Positions 1 to 6,288 are shown, counted from the first letter of the stretch. The stretch: 11,943 nt of DNA from Synergistaceae bacterium (GCA_017447325.1 JAFSNU010000348.1:1-11943); one strand, 5' to 3'. A program made the numbers and translations. Notes: a model not told the origin generated them from the letters alone.

Positions 1-243
1 AGTCTTATCAGCCGTGTCAAGCTTGTAATCATCGCCGAAACGGGCATATTTAAACTCGACTTTGCCTGTGCTTTTGTCGTGCGTGACGTAAAGCAGCGAG
101 TCCTTCTTTAACGCCGGATTAACGCCCGTAGCCGCAATTACATCATCGACTGCGGTCATGGGCTTGCCGCTAATCGACGCCGCAAACGCCGCACCAGCTC
201 CAATAACAAGAATTATGACAGCAATTAACAATTTACTTTTCAA
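1..243 (-). CDS. Small exported protein of unknown function, 3' end outside window
   Basis: The first 81 codons are visible on the minus strand; the reading frame is open to the window edge. The N-terminus (MKSKLLIAVIILVIGAGAAFA, then ASISGKP) is a typical Sec signal peptide with an AxA-type cleavage site, so the product is probably secreted or periplasmic. The mature part begins with a short region around MTAVDDVIAATGVNPAL and then a charged stretch with alternating polar residues. I do not recognise a family. I chose a TTG start at 243 because a GGAGG lies 9 nt upstream; the in-frame ATG at 252 touches that GGAGG with no spacing and is unlikely. It follows the 121-residue exported-protein gene by 44 nt with no terminator, so the two are probably co-transcribed. 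Confidence 0.6.
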   Translation of the reverse strand, partial: MKSKLLIAVIILVIGAGAAFAASISGKPMTAVDDVIAATGVNPALKKDSLLYVTHDKSTGKVEFKYARFGDDYKLDTADKT

Positions 244-287
244 GATTAACATCCTCCAATCTTACTGCCGCAAGCTTTAATTAAACT

Positions 288-653
288 TTACTCGTAAACT
301 GCCTTGCCGTTCCTGTTGAGCGTTATTCGCGAAATGCTGAACAGGTCGAAATTGTACCACTCGGCGTACGTGCCGTCGTCGAACTCAGCGCGAATATCCC
401 AGTAACGGGCTTCGTCCCACGGGCTGAAGTTAATATCAACTTCATAGCCAGGTTTAAGAACGTAATTCCCGAGCTCGTCCTCCGCCCTCCATTTGTTTGC
501 TCTCGTCGGGCTCAAGTAAATGCTGACGATTGTATCGCCGGTATTATTCATCAGCGTGAAATCCTGATCGTAAACGGCGGCAAACGCGGCAGTTCCGAAA
601 ATCAAAGCTGCAAGAGCCGTCAGCGCGACTAAAAGCTTTACAGTGTGTTTCAT
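288..653 (-). CDS. Small exported protein of 121 residues, family not named
   Basis: This is a complete small gene with a good ribosome binding site (AAGGAGG, 8 nt before ATG). Residues 1-25 form a Sec signal peptide ending in AAFA, so the mature protein of about 96 residues is exported. The mature part is rich in aromatic and acidic residues and reads like a beta-sandwich: FTLMNNTGDTIVSIYLSP, then a W-containing turn (ANKWRAEDELG), a PG turn, a central WDIRAEFDDG strand pair, and a final SRITLNRNGKA strand. From memory, similar short proteins with an NxTG...SP...W.DxLG...L.PG pattern occur widely in bacteria as uncharacterised exported proteins; no function is known to me. It has its own promoter and a leader of about 170 nt carrying a hairpin, and it is followed by a second exported-protein gene. 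Confidence 0.75.
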   Translation of the reverse strand: MKHTVKLLVALTALAALIFGTAAFAAVYDQDFTLMNNTGDTIVSIYLSPTRANKWRAEDELGNYVLKPGYEVDINFSPWDEARYWDIRAEFDDGTYAEWYNFDLFSISRITLNRNGKAVYE

Positions 654-692
654 GAGAGAAACCTCCTTAATTAGAATTAGATATAAATATAA

Positions 693-733
693 CCCCGTCA
701 GAGCGCACGAAATGCTTGCGGCTCTTAACGGGG
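693..733 (-). promoter_or_regulatory. Leader hairpin upstream of the 121-residue exported protein gene
   Basis: CCCCGT at 693-698 pairs with ACGGGG at 728-733, and the stem continues with AGAGC/GCTCT after a one-base irregularity, around a 16-nt loop. On the minus strand it is followed by TTATATTTATAT and lies 40 nt before the start codon, inside the predicted mRNA leader. It could be a weak terminator/attenuator or an mRNA-stabilising hairpin. No other gene lies between it and the upstream promoter, so it is not simply a terminator for a neighbour. Confidence 0.45.
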
Positions 734-802
734 AAATATTTACAAGATTTATAGATTTATAGATTGATTTAGGGAATTTTAATGAAATGGTATAGTTACG
801 GC

Positions 803-829
803 GCGTCTGAGCGTCTGAGCGTCTGAGCG
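803..829. repeat. 8-bp tandem repeat, GCGTCTGA x 3 plus GCG
   Basis: Three perfect copies of GCGTCTGA occupy 803-826, followed by a partial fourth (GCG). The predicted transcription start of the minus-strand promoter at 830-858 falls in this repeat, so the first transcribed bases would be repeats of CGCTCAGA. The unit is not a multiple of three but lies outside coding sequence. Copy-number change would alter the leader or promoter context rather than a reading frame. Confidence 0.7.
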
Positions 830-858
830 ATTATAGCAACTTTATTCACGCCTGTCTA
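830..858 (-). promoter_or_regulatory. Sigma-70-type promoter for the exported-protein genes
   Basis: On the minus strand TAGACA (853-858, 5 of 6 to consensus) is followed by a 17-nt spacer and a perfect TATAAT (830-835). Transcription would start near 823 and run through the tandem repeat and leader hairpin into the gene starting at 653. Confidence 0.6.
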
Positions 859-902
859 CCCCTTTAAATTTAAATTTAAATTAAATTTCTTGATATTATA
901 TC

Positions 903-916
903 ATAATCATGATTAT
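903..916. promoter_or_regulatory. 14-bp perfect palindrome, possible regulator site
   Basis: ATAATCATGATTAT is a perfect palindrome about 45 bp upstream of the promoter -35 box for the exported-protein genes. It could be an operator, but in such A/T-rich DNA chance palindromes are common. The rest of the 654-1031 gap, beyond the features listed separately, is A/T-rich spacer with AAATTT repeats at about 863-886. Confidence 0.2.
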
Positions 917-961
917 ATTAATAACAATAACGACTGCGCTGAATTTAGAGTTATTAAATGA

Positions 962-1006
962 AACTTTCCCGCTAATATATTAATTTATTATGTTAACGGG
1001 AAAGTT
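962..1006 (-). terminator. Terminator-like hairpin downstream of thrS
   Basis: AACTTTCCCG (962-971) and CGGGAAAGTT (997-1006) form a perfect 10-bp inverted repeat around a 25-nt A/T-rich loop, starting 26 nt after the thrS stop codon. On the minus strand it is followed by TTTCATTT, a modest U-tract. The position fits the 3' end of thrS. Confidence 0.55.
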
Positions 1007-1031
1007 GTTTGAATTTAAATTTAATTAATTA

Positions 1032-2888
1032 TTATTTATTAACCGGATTGAACTCGGCGGCTAAAAGCTCTTTAAACTTTTCAACGCTCATGCTGCCCAA
1101 GTCGCCCTTGCTGCGTTCTCTAACCGCAACTTCTTTATTCTGAGTCTCTTTGTCGCCGAGTACTATCATGTACGGCACTTTCTGGAGCTGCGCATCGCGT
1201 ATCCTGCGGCCTAACTTCTCATCACGCGCGTCAATCTCAACTCGCAAGCCCGCATTCATGAACTGCGCTTTTAATTCTTTAGCATAAGCTAAATGGCCTG
1301 AAGCTTCATCGTTCGCTATCGGGATAATCTGAATCTGAACCGGAGCAAGCCAGAACGGGAAAGCTCCGGCGTAATGCTCGATTAAAATTCCCATAAAACG
1401 CTCGACACTTCCAAAAACAACTCTATGAATTAACACCGGCGTATGCTCCGCGCCGTCCTCGCCGATATAACTCACGCCGAAACGCCCCGGCATCTGGAAG
1501 TCAAGCTGAATAGTCCCGCACTGCCAAGTCCTGCCGATGCAGTCCTCAAGATGAAAATCTATTTTAGGTCCGTAAAACGCTCCGTCACCCGGGTTAATCG
1601 TGTAGGGCGTGCCGGTCTCCTCAAGCGCACTGCGCAGTGCCGCCTCGGCCTTGTTCCACTGCTCGTCAGTTCCCATGGAATCTTCAGGCCTTGTCGAAAG
1701 CTCGACGCTGTATTTAAATCCAAATACGTTAGTATAAAAATACTTGTCAAGGTTCATGATGTCCATGACTTCGCTTTGAATCTGCTCCGGCGTGATATAC
1801 GTGTGAGCATCGTCCTGCGTAAAGCATCTGACGCGCATTAAGCCGTGCAGCACTCCACTTCTTTCATGCCTGTGCACTACGCCGAGCTCTGCAAGTCTCA
1901 TCGGCAAATCTCTGTAACTTCTGAGCTGAGTTTTATAAACTAAAATGCTGCCCGGGCAGTTCATCGGCTTTATCGCAAACGGCTTCTCGTCAATTTCAGT
2001 AAAATACATGTTCTCGCGATAATGATCCCAGTGTCCGGATCTGATCCATAATTCCCTGTCCAAAATCTGCGGCGTTCTAATCTCAGTGTAGCCGCGCTTT
2101 AAATGCTCGCGACGCCAGAAATCTATCAACGTGTTCATTACGGCCATGCCCTTAGGATGGAAGAACGGGAAGCCCGGGCCCTCTTCGTGTAAACTGAATA
2201 AGTCAAGCTCACGGCCAAGCTTTCTGTGATCTCTTAACTTCGCCTCTTCCATGCGCTTTAAATACTGCTTTAATTCGTCCTGACTTGCAAACGCCGTGCC
2301 GTAAATGCGCGTGAGCATTTTATTCTTCTCGCTGCCCCGCCAGTACGCGCCAGCAACCGAAAGTAATTTAAAGTGCTTGATATAAGACGTGTCCGGCACG
2401 TGAGGCCCGCGGCACAAATCTTTATATTCGCCCTGCTTATAGACTGATACGTGACTTACGCCCTGCTCTTTAAGCTCGCTGATTAATTCAGTCTTATACG
2501 GATCGTCTTTAAATAAATTTAACGCGTCGTCACAAGTCAGATCTTCACGGGTTATAATCTCGGCTTGAGCTGAGATCTTGCGCATTTCAGCCTCTATAGC
2601 TGCTAAATCATTTTCAGTTATAACTGCGTTATTTCCTAAATCTATATCATAATAGAATCCGTCTTTAATCGCCGGCCCGATTCCGAAATGCGTGCCGGGA
2701 TATAATCTCTCAACAGCTTGAGCCATTAAGTGAGCGCAGCTGTGACGTAAAATTTCAAGTCCCGCCTCGCTCTCCGGCATTATATATTCAACGCCTTCAG
2801 CATTCTCATTATCATTCTCATTTAAACGGCTCAAGTCTATTATCTCGTCATTAACTTTCGCCGCGATATATTTATCTTTCTTGCTCAT
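1032..2888 (-). CDS. thrS: Threonyl-tRNA synthetase
   Basis: This cytoplasmic class II enzyme charges tRNA-Thr with threonine. The 618-residue product shows the editing-domain HxxxH (H49, H53) with the matching C159 and H163 in CRGPH, the catalytic zinc ligands C311 (MNCPGS), H362 (DDAHTY) and H488 (LIHRV), motif 2 around R340-HERSG, and motif 3 GSVERFMG (R497). The C-terminal anticodon-binding domain covers about 515-618. Compared with the E. coli enzyme of about 640 residues, the N-terminus is short: the first half of the TGS domain is missing and the match begins at YIAAKVNDEIIDL. No upstream in-frame start can restore it, because TAA lies four codons before the ATG. An AAGGAG sits an unusually long 16 nt before the ATG. 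I found no T-box-type leader upstream. Confidence 0.97.
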   Translation of the reverse strand: MSKKDKYIAAKVNDEIIDLSRLNENDNENAEGVEYIMPESEAGLEILRHSCAHLMAQAVERLYPGTHFGIGPAIKDGFYYDIDLGNNAVITENDLAAIEAEMRKISAQAEIITREDLTCDDALNLFKDDPYKTELISELKEQGVSHVSVYKQGEYKDLCRGPHVPDTSYIKHFKLLSVAGAYWRGSEKNKMLTRIYGTAFASQDELKQYLKRMEEAKLRDHRKLGRELDLFSLHEEGPGFPFFHPKGMAVMNTLIDFWRREHLKRGYTEIRTPQILDRELWIRSGHWDHYRENMYFTEIDEKPFAIKPMNCPGSILVYKTQLRSYRDLPMRLAELGVVHRHERSGVLHGLMRVRCFTQDDAHTYITPEQIQSEVMDIMNLDKYFYTNVFGFKYSVELSTRPEDSMGTDEQWNKAEAALRSALEETGTPYTINPGDGAFYGPKIDFHLEDCIGRTWQCGTIQLDFQMPGRFGVSYIGEDGAEHTPVLIHRVVFGSVERFMGILIEHYAGAFPFWLAPVQIQIIPIANDEASGHLAYAKELKAQFMNAGLRVEIDARDEKLGRRIRDAQLQKVPYMIVLGDKETQNKEVAVRERSKGDLGSMSVEKFKELLAAEFNPVNK

Positions 2889-2945
2889 AATTAATTAAAT
2901 AATTCTCCTTACTATACTATTAATTATTAAATATTAACTATTAAT

Positions 2946-2974
2946 AAAAGCGAGCTGTCATACGCTCGCCTTTT
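2946..2974 (-). terminator. Intrinsic terminator between the transporter pair and thrS
   Basis: GCGAGC (2950-2955) pairs with GCTCGC (2964-2969) around an 8-nt loop. Flanking AAAA and TTTT extend the stem to 10 bp with one bulged base. On the minus strand the tail reads TTTTATTAAT. It most likely ends the transporter-pair transcript; as it lies only about 58 nt before thrS, it could also act as an attenuator in a read-through transcript. Confidence 0.6.
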
Positions 2975-2977
2975 GTT

Positions 2978-3035
2978 CAGAGCTTCGACGGCCTCAAGGT
3001 ATGAATAAGCGCATTATGAGGTCATCGAAGTTCTG
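2978..3035. repeat. Long imperfect hairpin in the 3' region of the transporter pair
   Basis: The arms 2979-2996 and 3017-3034 are 18 nt each and complementary at 15 positions, plus one C-G pair outside, around a 20-nt loop. If read on the plus strand two of the three differences become G-U pairs; on the minus strand only one does. A second small hairpin, CAGGGG/CTCCTG at 3052-3068, stands next to it, and the terminator at 2946-2974 follows on the minus strand. This block is much more GC-rich than other spacers here. It may be a REP-like palindromic unit, a structured 3' UTR, or a small RNA. Confidence 0.45.
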
Positions 3036-3069
3036 GCTGAAAATATGGGTTCAGGGGCTACACTCCTGG

Positions 3070-3558
3070 TTACTTCATCGCGCGTAAGACAAGTTCAGCT
3101 ATTACAGCCGAGCCGACAAACGTTCCGACAAAGACAAATAAACCAACTAAGACTATACGCCAGCCCTGCTTCTTTAAAATTCCAATATCTTTGCCGACTG
3201 CAAGACCAGCATAAGCTAAAATAGGCGTGCAAAGTCCAACGAAATTAATTTTGCTTACCCAAGCCGTAAGCTGCTCTGCATACGGAAAGCCCGGTATAGT
3301 GACTATGCAGCCGATAGTGACTATATATGCAACGGCAGGAAGTCCCTTCCACGGTATAATATAATGCACAAAAACGCCGGCAGCGATAATCGCAAGCAAC
3401 ACTAAAATTCCCGGGATAGCATCCTGAAATAAAGCCGCCGCACTCGCCGCACCATCAGCTCCCCAGACCGTGAGGCCATGCTGCGCTCCGACCCAGTTGC
3501 CGAGTAAAATCTGAACCGCGCATATAATTAAAAATACAGCCATCTGTTTATAAGTCAT
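3070..3558 (-). CDS. Membrane protein partner of the DUF3100-like protein
   Basis: The 162-residue product is hydrophobic throughout, with about five membrane segments (roughly 5-23, 47-66, 75-92, 105-123 and 132-156). A charged GKDIGILKKQGWRI loop sits before the last helix. That loop-plus-helix resembles the end of repeats in LysO/GltS-like carrier families, but I cannot assign it firmly. It starts at an ATG with GAGG 9 nt upstream and follows the DUF3100-like gene by 38 nt, so they form an operon. Together the two proteins total 439 residues, the size of a single secondary carrier. Joint function as a two-subunit transporter is an inference; the substrate is unknown. Confidence 0.7.
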   Translation of the reverse strand: MTYKQMAVFLIICAVQILLGNWVGAQHGLTVWGADGAASAAALFQDAIPGILVLLAIIAAGVFVHYIIPWKGLPAVAYIVTIGCIVTIPGFPYAEQLTAWVSKINFVGLCTPILAYAGLAVGKDIGILKKQGWRIVLVGLFVFVGTFVGSAVIAELVLRAMK

Positions 3559-3596
3559 GATTTAAATCCTCGCTTTAATTAAATTAAATTTTAAGA

Positions 3597-4430
3597 TTAA
3601 TTCGCCGCAGCTTCAGCATTTCCCGCAGGACGGCTCGGAGCATCTTTAACGCCGCAAACTCTAACAAGCCACTCGCTTATCGGCAGGCTCAAAAATACGC
3701 ACATGTAAACTCCGTCAAGTCCTGAGCACATGTTGCTTGCAGAAGCAAGAGCCGCAAGCTCGTCCTTTAAGTCCGGCCACATCTCAGTCAAAGGCGCAAG
3801 CGAGGCCGACATCATGCTCGCGCTGCCAGTGCCGCAAGCCATTGCAAGAGCCTGCGGACTAAAGAACGACGACATCGTTGACGCTATAAAGCTTGATAAA
3901 AAGCTGCAGAATAACGCGCCAAATACAGTTCCCGTTACGTAAACGCCCATGACGCCAATTCCCTCGGGCGTATCCATTCCGTATTTCTCACCGACTATTG
4001 CGATATTCGGCTCTCTTGCATTACTAAATGCCGCGCCGACCGCCTCGCGTCTAAGACCTAATAAAACTGCAATCGGAATTCCAAAGAATACAGTGCCGAT
4101 ATTTCCAAATTCCTGCAGGATCAACGCCGGAGCTGACTGCACAACTTTCCAGAAGCTCGGGCCGACTAAAGTTCCGTAGCGAGCCATTAAGAAGAAGAAC
4201 GTAACGCTCACGAGCGACGACGTCTGAACCATGTCGTCATGCGTCAATAACTTTAAAGCCGGAATACCGCATAACGCGCCGAGAATAAACGCGTAAAGCA
4301 GCGGGATCATTACGAGCTTGGCCGGGCCTACGTCAAACGATATAGTGCCTATCAGCTCAGCTATTACGGTCAGGACAAGCGCAAGAACGTGCAGCTTCCA
4401 GTTTTTAAGCGCTCTGTCAACGATGTTCAT
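3597..4430 (-). CDS. DUF3100-like integral membrane protein, putative transporter
   Basis: The 277-residue product starts with a short basic segment, then LHVLALVLTVIAELIGT and GPAKLVMIPLLYAFILGAL, which match my memory of the DUF3100 family. About seven hydrophobic segments follow. Two conserved-looking regions stand out: AREPNIAIVGEKYGMDTPEG before a glycine-rich helix (about 139-178), and ACGTGSASMMSASLAP (about 198-213), which could line a substrate path. The tail from about 262 is Ala/Pro-rich and soluble. The ATG is preceded by AAAGGAG at 10 nt. It is the first gene of a two-gene operon with the 162-residue membrane protein. Its leader of about 180 nt contains a folded element and a strong terminator, so expression is probably controlled by attenuation. 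The family has no established substrate that I know of. Confidence 0.75.
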   Translation of the reverse strand: MNIVDRALKNWKLHVLALVLTVIAELIGTISFDVGPAKLVMIPLLYAFILGALCGIPALKLLTHDDMVQTSSLVSVTFFFLMARYGTLVGPSFWKVVQSAPALILQEFGNIGTVFFGIPIAVLLGLRREAVGAAFSNAREPNIAIVGEKYGMDTPEGIGVMGVYVTGTVFGALFCSFLSSFIASTMSSFFSPQALAMACGTGSASMMSASLAPLTEMWPDLKDELAALASASNMCSGLDGVYMCVFLSLPISEWLVRVCGVKDAPSRPAGNAEAAAN

Positions 4431-4475
4431 TAAAACAACACTCCTTTAATTAATAATTAATTAATTTAACGCAAT

Positions 4476-4533
4476 AAAAAAATCGGCTGTAACTTTCCCA
4501 TAATTTATAAATTTTACAGGAAACGATACAGCC
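4476..4533 (-). terminator. Strong intrinsic terminator inside the DUF3100 gene leader (attenuator)
   Basis: GGCTGTA (4485-4491) pairs with TACAGCC (4527-4533), and TTTCC (4494-4498) pairs with GGAAA (4519-4523) across a small internal loop. On the minus strand the stem is followed within two bases by seven Ts (4476-4482). It lies about 45 nt upstream of the DUF3100 start and downstream of the only promoter seen, with no gene between, so it must act as a conditional terminator. The other strand lacks a T-run after the stem. Confidence 0.75.
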
Positions 4534-4535
4534 AA

Positions 4536-4608
4536 TTAATTTTCTAAATTAAAATTCCGGCTTACCGAGGCCACTAATCCTCGTCGTTGCCTTTTGCTTA
4601 TTTAATTT
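4536..4608 (-). promoter_or_regulatory. Folded leader element upstream of the attenuator, riboswitch candidate
   Basis: On the minus strand GGC-AACGA-CGAGG, an 8-nt loop ATTAGTGG, and CCTCG-GTAA-GCC form a two-helix stem with a purine-rich asymmetric internal loop (4559-4591). It is followed by an A/T hairpin AATTTT/AAAATT (about 4538-4556) and then the terminator. This order (promoter, compact fold, terminator, membrane-transporter gene) is the layout of a transcriptional riboswitch. I could not match it to a known aptamer class, and the ligand is unknown; a protein-bound or passive leader is also possible. Confidence 0.45.
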
Positions 4609-4614
4609 TTCGCT

Positions 4615-4644
4615 ATTATATCACACTATGCTCCCGCGCGTCTA
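4615..4644 (-). promoter_or_regulatory. Promoter for the DUF3100-like operon
   Basis: On the minus strand TAGACG (4639-4644) is followed by 18 nt and a perfect TATAAT (4615-4620). The predicted start near 4608 gives a leader of about 178 nt. It is back to back with the yedE promoter. Confidence 0.6.
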
Positions 4645-4655
4645 ACTTTTATTAT

Positions 4656-4669
4656 GCTTAAAATTAAGC
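4656..4669. promoter_or_regulatory. Inverted repeat between divergent promoters, possible operator
   Basis: GCTTA-AAAT-TAAGC lies between the -35 boxes of the two divergent promoters (4639-4644 and 4670-4675). A regulator bound here could touch both. No cognate regulator gene is adjacent, so this rests only on position and symmetry. Confidence 0.25.
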
Positions 4670-4698
4670 TTGAAAAGGCAAATAATTTATGCTATATA
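4670..4698 (+). promoter_or_regulatory. Promoter for the yedE-tusA-like unit
   Basis: TTGAAA (4670-4675) and TATATA (4693-4698) are spaced by 17 nt, giving a predicted start near 4705 and a leader of about 70 nt. No terminator-like structure is seen in this leader, unlike the divergent one. Confidence 0.5.
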
Positions 4699-4776
4699 AA
4701 TACTTGGGTGAGTTAAGTTTTAAATTTTAATTTCAAGTTAAGGGCAAAAATATTTTAAGCAGGAGAGTTGATTAAC

Positions 4777-5844
4777 TTGAAGAGTTTTGACGATTTGCTT
4801 ACGTCCAGACAAGGGCCGTGGATTGCCGGCGGAGTTATCGGACTTGTTGCGGTTGCGCTTGCGTATCTCGGCAACCCTGGCAACATGGGATTTTGCGTAG
4901 CGTGCTTTACGCGCGACATAGCCGGAGCGTTGAAGTTTCATAATGCGCCGGTCGTTCAGTATATCAGGCCTGAAATTACCGGATTTATTTTAGGCTCGTT
5001 TCTTTCAGCGTTTTTATTCAGGGAATACTCGCCGCGCGGAGGCTCGTCGCCTTTAGTGCGCTTTGGTCTCGGCGTGTTCGCGATGCTTGGTGCGTTAGTA
5101 TTTTTAGGCTGCCCGTGGAGAGCTTATTTAAGAGTTGCCGGCGGAGACTGGAACGCTCTTTACGGAGTTGCGGGGCTTGTTGTCGGAGTTTTAATCGGCA
5201 TAATGTTTTTAGTTAAGGGCTTTAGCTTGGGCGCAGCGCATAAAAATCCTAAATTTGCCGGATTAATAATGCCCGTTATAGCTGTTGCTTTATTAGCATT
5301 TTTATTTATTAAGCCGAGCTTTATAGCGTTCTCTGAGAAGGGTCCGGGCTCGCAGCATGCTCCGGCGTTAATAGCTCTTGCAGTTGGCTTATTAGTCGGA
5401 TGGCTTGCTCAGCGTACGCGTTTCTGCACTGTCGGAGCAATTCGTGACGTGTTTTTAATGCGCGATTTTTATTTATTTAAAGGAATTTTAGCGTTTATAA
5501 TCGTTGCGTTCGGAGCAAATTATGCGTTAGGCTTATTTAAGCCCGGATTTGAATCTCAGCCGGTTGCGCATTCTGACCAGTTATGGAATTTTTTAGGCAT
5601 GGTGTTGTCTGGATTGGCGTTCACGCTTGCCGGAGGCTGCCCTGGCCGTCAGCTTATCATGGCCGGAGAGGGCGACTCTGACTCGGGCGTATTTGTTTTA
5701 GGAATGCTTGTCGGCGCAGCTATAGCTCATAATTTCGGAGCGGCGTCGAGCGGCGCGGGCATCGGAGCATTAGGCGCACATGTGACTATAATAGGCTTAG
5801 TATTTTGCTTATGCGTCGGATTTTTCTCGCGGCAGAAAATTTAA
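4777..5844 (+). CDS. yedE: YedE-type selenium-related inner-membrane permease
   Basis: This 355-residue polytopic membrane protein belongs to the YeeE/YedE superfamily, whose thiosulfate-transporting members carry sulfur compounds through conserved cysteines. The segment GNPGNMGFCVACFTRDIAG (about 32-50, C40 and C43), then VVQYIRPEITG, and the cysteines in GCPWR (C112), RTRFCTVG (C217) and GGCPGR (C288) match the subfamily tied to selenium metabolism. About nine membrane helices are visible. Selenium transport is a family-level prediction, not proven. I chose the TTG at 4777 because AGGAGAG lies 9 nt upstream; another in-frame TTG at 4768 is only about 2 nt from that site. A TusA-like gene follows at 54 nt and the pair has its own promoter and terminator. 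Confidence 0.88.
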   Translation: MKSFDDLLTSRQGPWIAGGVIGLVAVALAYLGNPGNMGFCVACFTRDIAGALKFHNAPVVQYIRPEITGFILGSFLSAFLFREYSPRGGSSPLVRFGLGVFAMLGALVFLGCPWRAYLRVAGGDWNALYGVAGLVVGVLIGIMFLVKGFSLGAAHKNPKFAGLIMPVIAVALLAFLFIKPSFIAFSEKGPGSQHAPALIALAVGLLVGWLAQRTRFCTVGAIRDVFLMRDFYLFKGILAFIIVAFGANYALGLFKPGFESQPVAHSDQLWNFLGMVLSGLAFTLAGGCPGRQLIMAGEGDSDSGVFVLGMLVGAAIAHNFGAASSGAGIGALGAHVTIIGLVFCLCVGFFSRQKI

Positions 5845-5898
5845 TTTTTAAATTTTTAATTATATTTAATATATATTAAAGAGGAAGAAGATTTTATT

Positions 5899-6123
5899 AT
5901 GGCAGATAATATTATTGTAGTTGATGCGTCGGGCTTGTCATGTCCTCAGCCTGTCATGGAAACTAAAAAGGCTCTTGCGGGCTTGAGCTCAGGCCATGTT
6001 GAAATTTTAGTTGATACTGCGACGTCGAGAAATAACGTTACGCGCTTTGCCGAAAATCAAGGCTGGAAAGCTGTTAGCGAGGAGCGCGAGGACGGCGGAT
6101 TTAAAGTTGTTTTAAATAAATAA
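5899..6123 (+). CDS. TusA-family sulfur/selenium carrier protein
   Basis: The 74-residue product is a single TusA (SirA-like) domain: DASGLSCPQPVMETKKAL carries the CPxP motif with the carrier cysteine at C15, followed by the usual beta-alpha-beta pattern (VEILVDTATSRNNVTRFAENQGW). TusA-type proteins hand persulfide sulfur, or by inference selenium, to partners in the cytosol. YedF proteins normally combine this domain with a C-terminal DsrE-like domain of about 120 residues; that part is absent here, so this is a TusA-only partner, as in TsuB next to TsuA-type permeases. It lies 54 nt after yedE with a GAGGAAGAAG ribosome site before the ATG. Next comes a strong terminator. The role as partner of the adjacent permease is inferred from the neighbourhood. 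Confidence 0.88.
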   Translation: MADNIIVVDASGLSCPQPVMETKKALAGLSSGHVEILVDTATSRNNVTRFAENQGWKAVSEEREDGGFKVVLNK

Positions 6124-6152
6124 AATTAAATAAAATAAAATTTTTAATTAAG

Positions 6153-6191
6153 CGGCTGAAGTTTTTAATTTTAAAAACTTGGCCGTTTTTT
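6153..6191 (+). terminator. Intrinsic terminator after the TusA-like gene
   Basis: AAGTTTTT (6159-6166) pairs with AAAAACTT (6173-6180), and CGGC/GCCG extend the stem across a small asymmetric loop. Six Ts follow at 6186-6191. This cleanly separates the yedE unit from the protease unit. Confidence 0.85.
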
Positions 6192-6192
6192 A

Positions 6193-6221
6193 TTTTAAAA
6201 TTTTAGAATATCGGTTATAAT
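6193..6221 (+). promoter_or_regulatory. Candidate promoter for the protease operon
   Basis: A perfect TATAAT lies at 6216-6221, 68 nt before the protease start. The -35 region at 6193-6198 (TTTTAA) is weak and borders the preceding terminator, so the assignment rests mainly on the -10 box. Confidence 0.4.
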
Positions 6222-6288
6222 ACGTAAAATTTTAAAGTAAATTTTAATTAATTTTTATAAAATTTTGTGAAAGAGGGGGCGTGCAGTC

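Noticed and set aside
1443..1841. Plus-strand 132-codon open frame inside thrS
   Set aside because: It lies entirely antisense to a clear thrS gene and shows no ribosome site or protein-like pattern; it is a shadow frame.
2889..3069. T-box leader for thrS
   Set aside because: The leader lacks the conserved T-box (GGTGG-type) element and the specifier stem layout; only generic hairpins are present.
3730..4179. Two plus-strand open frames inside the DUF3100-like gene
   Set aside because: Antisense to a convincing membrane protein gene, with no ribosome sites; they arise from the codon bias of the real frame.
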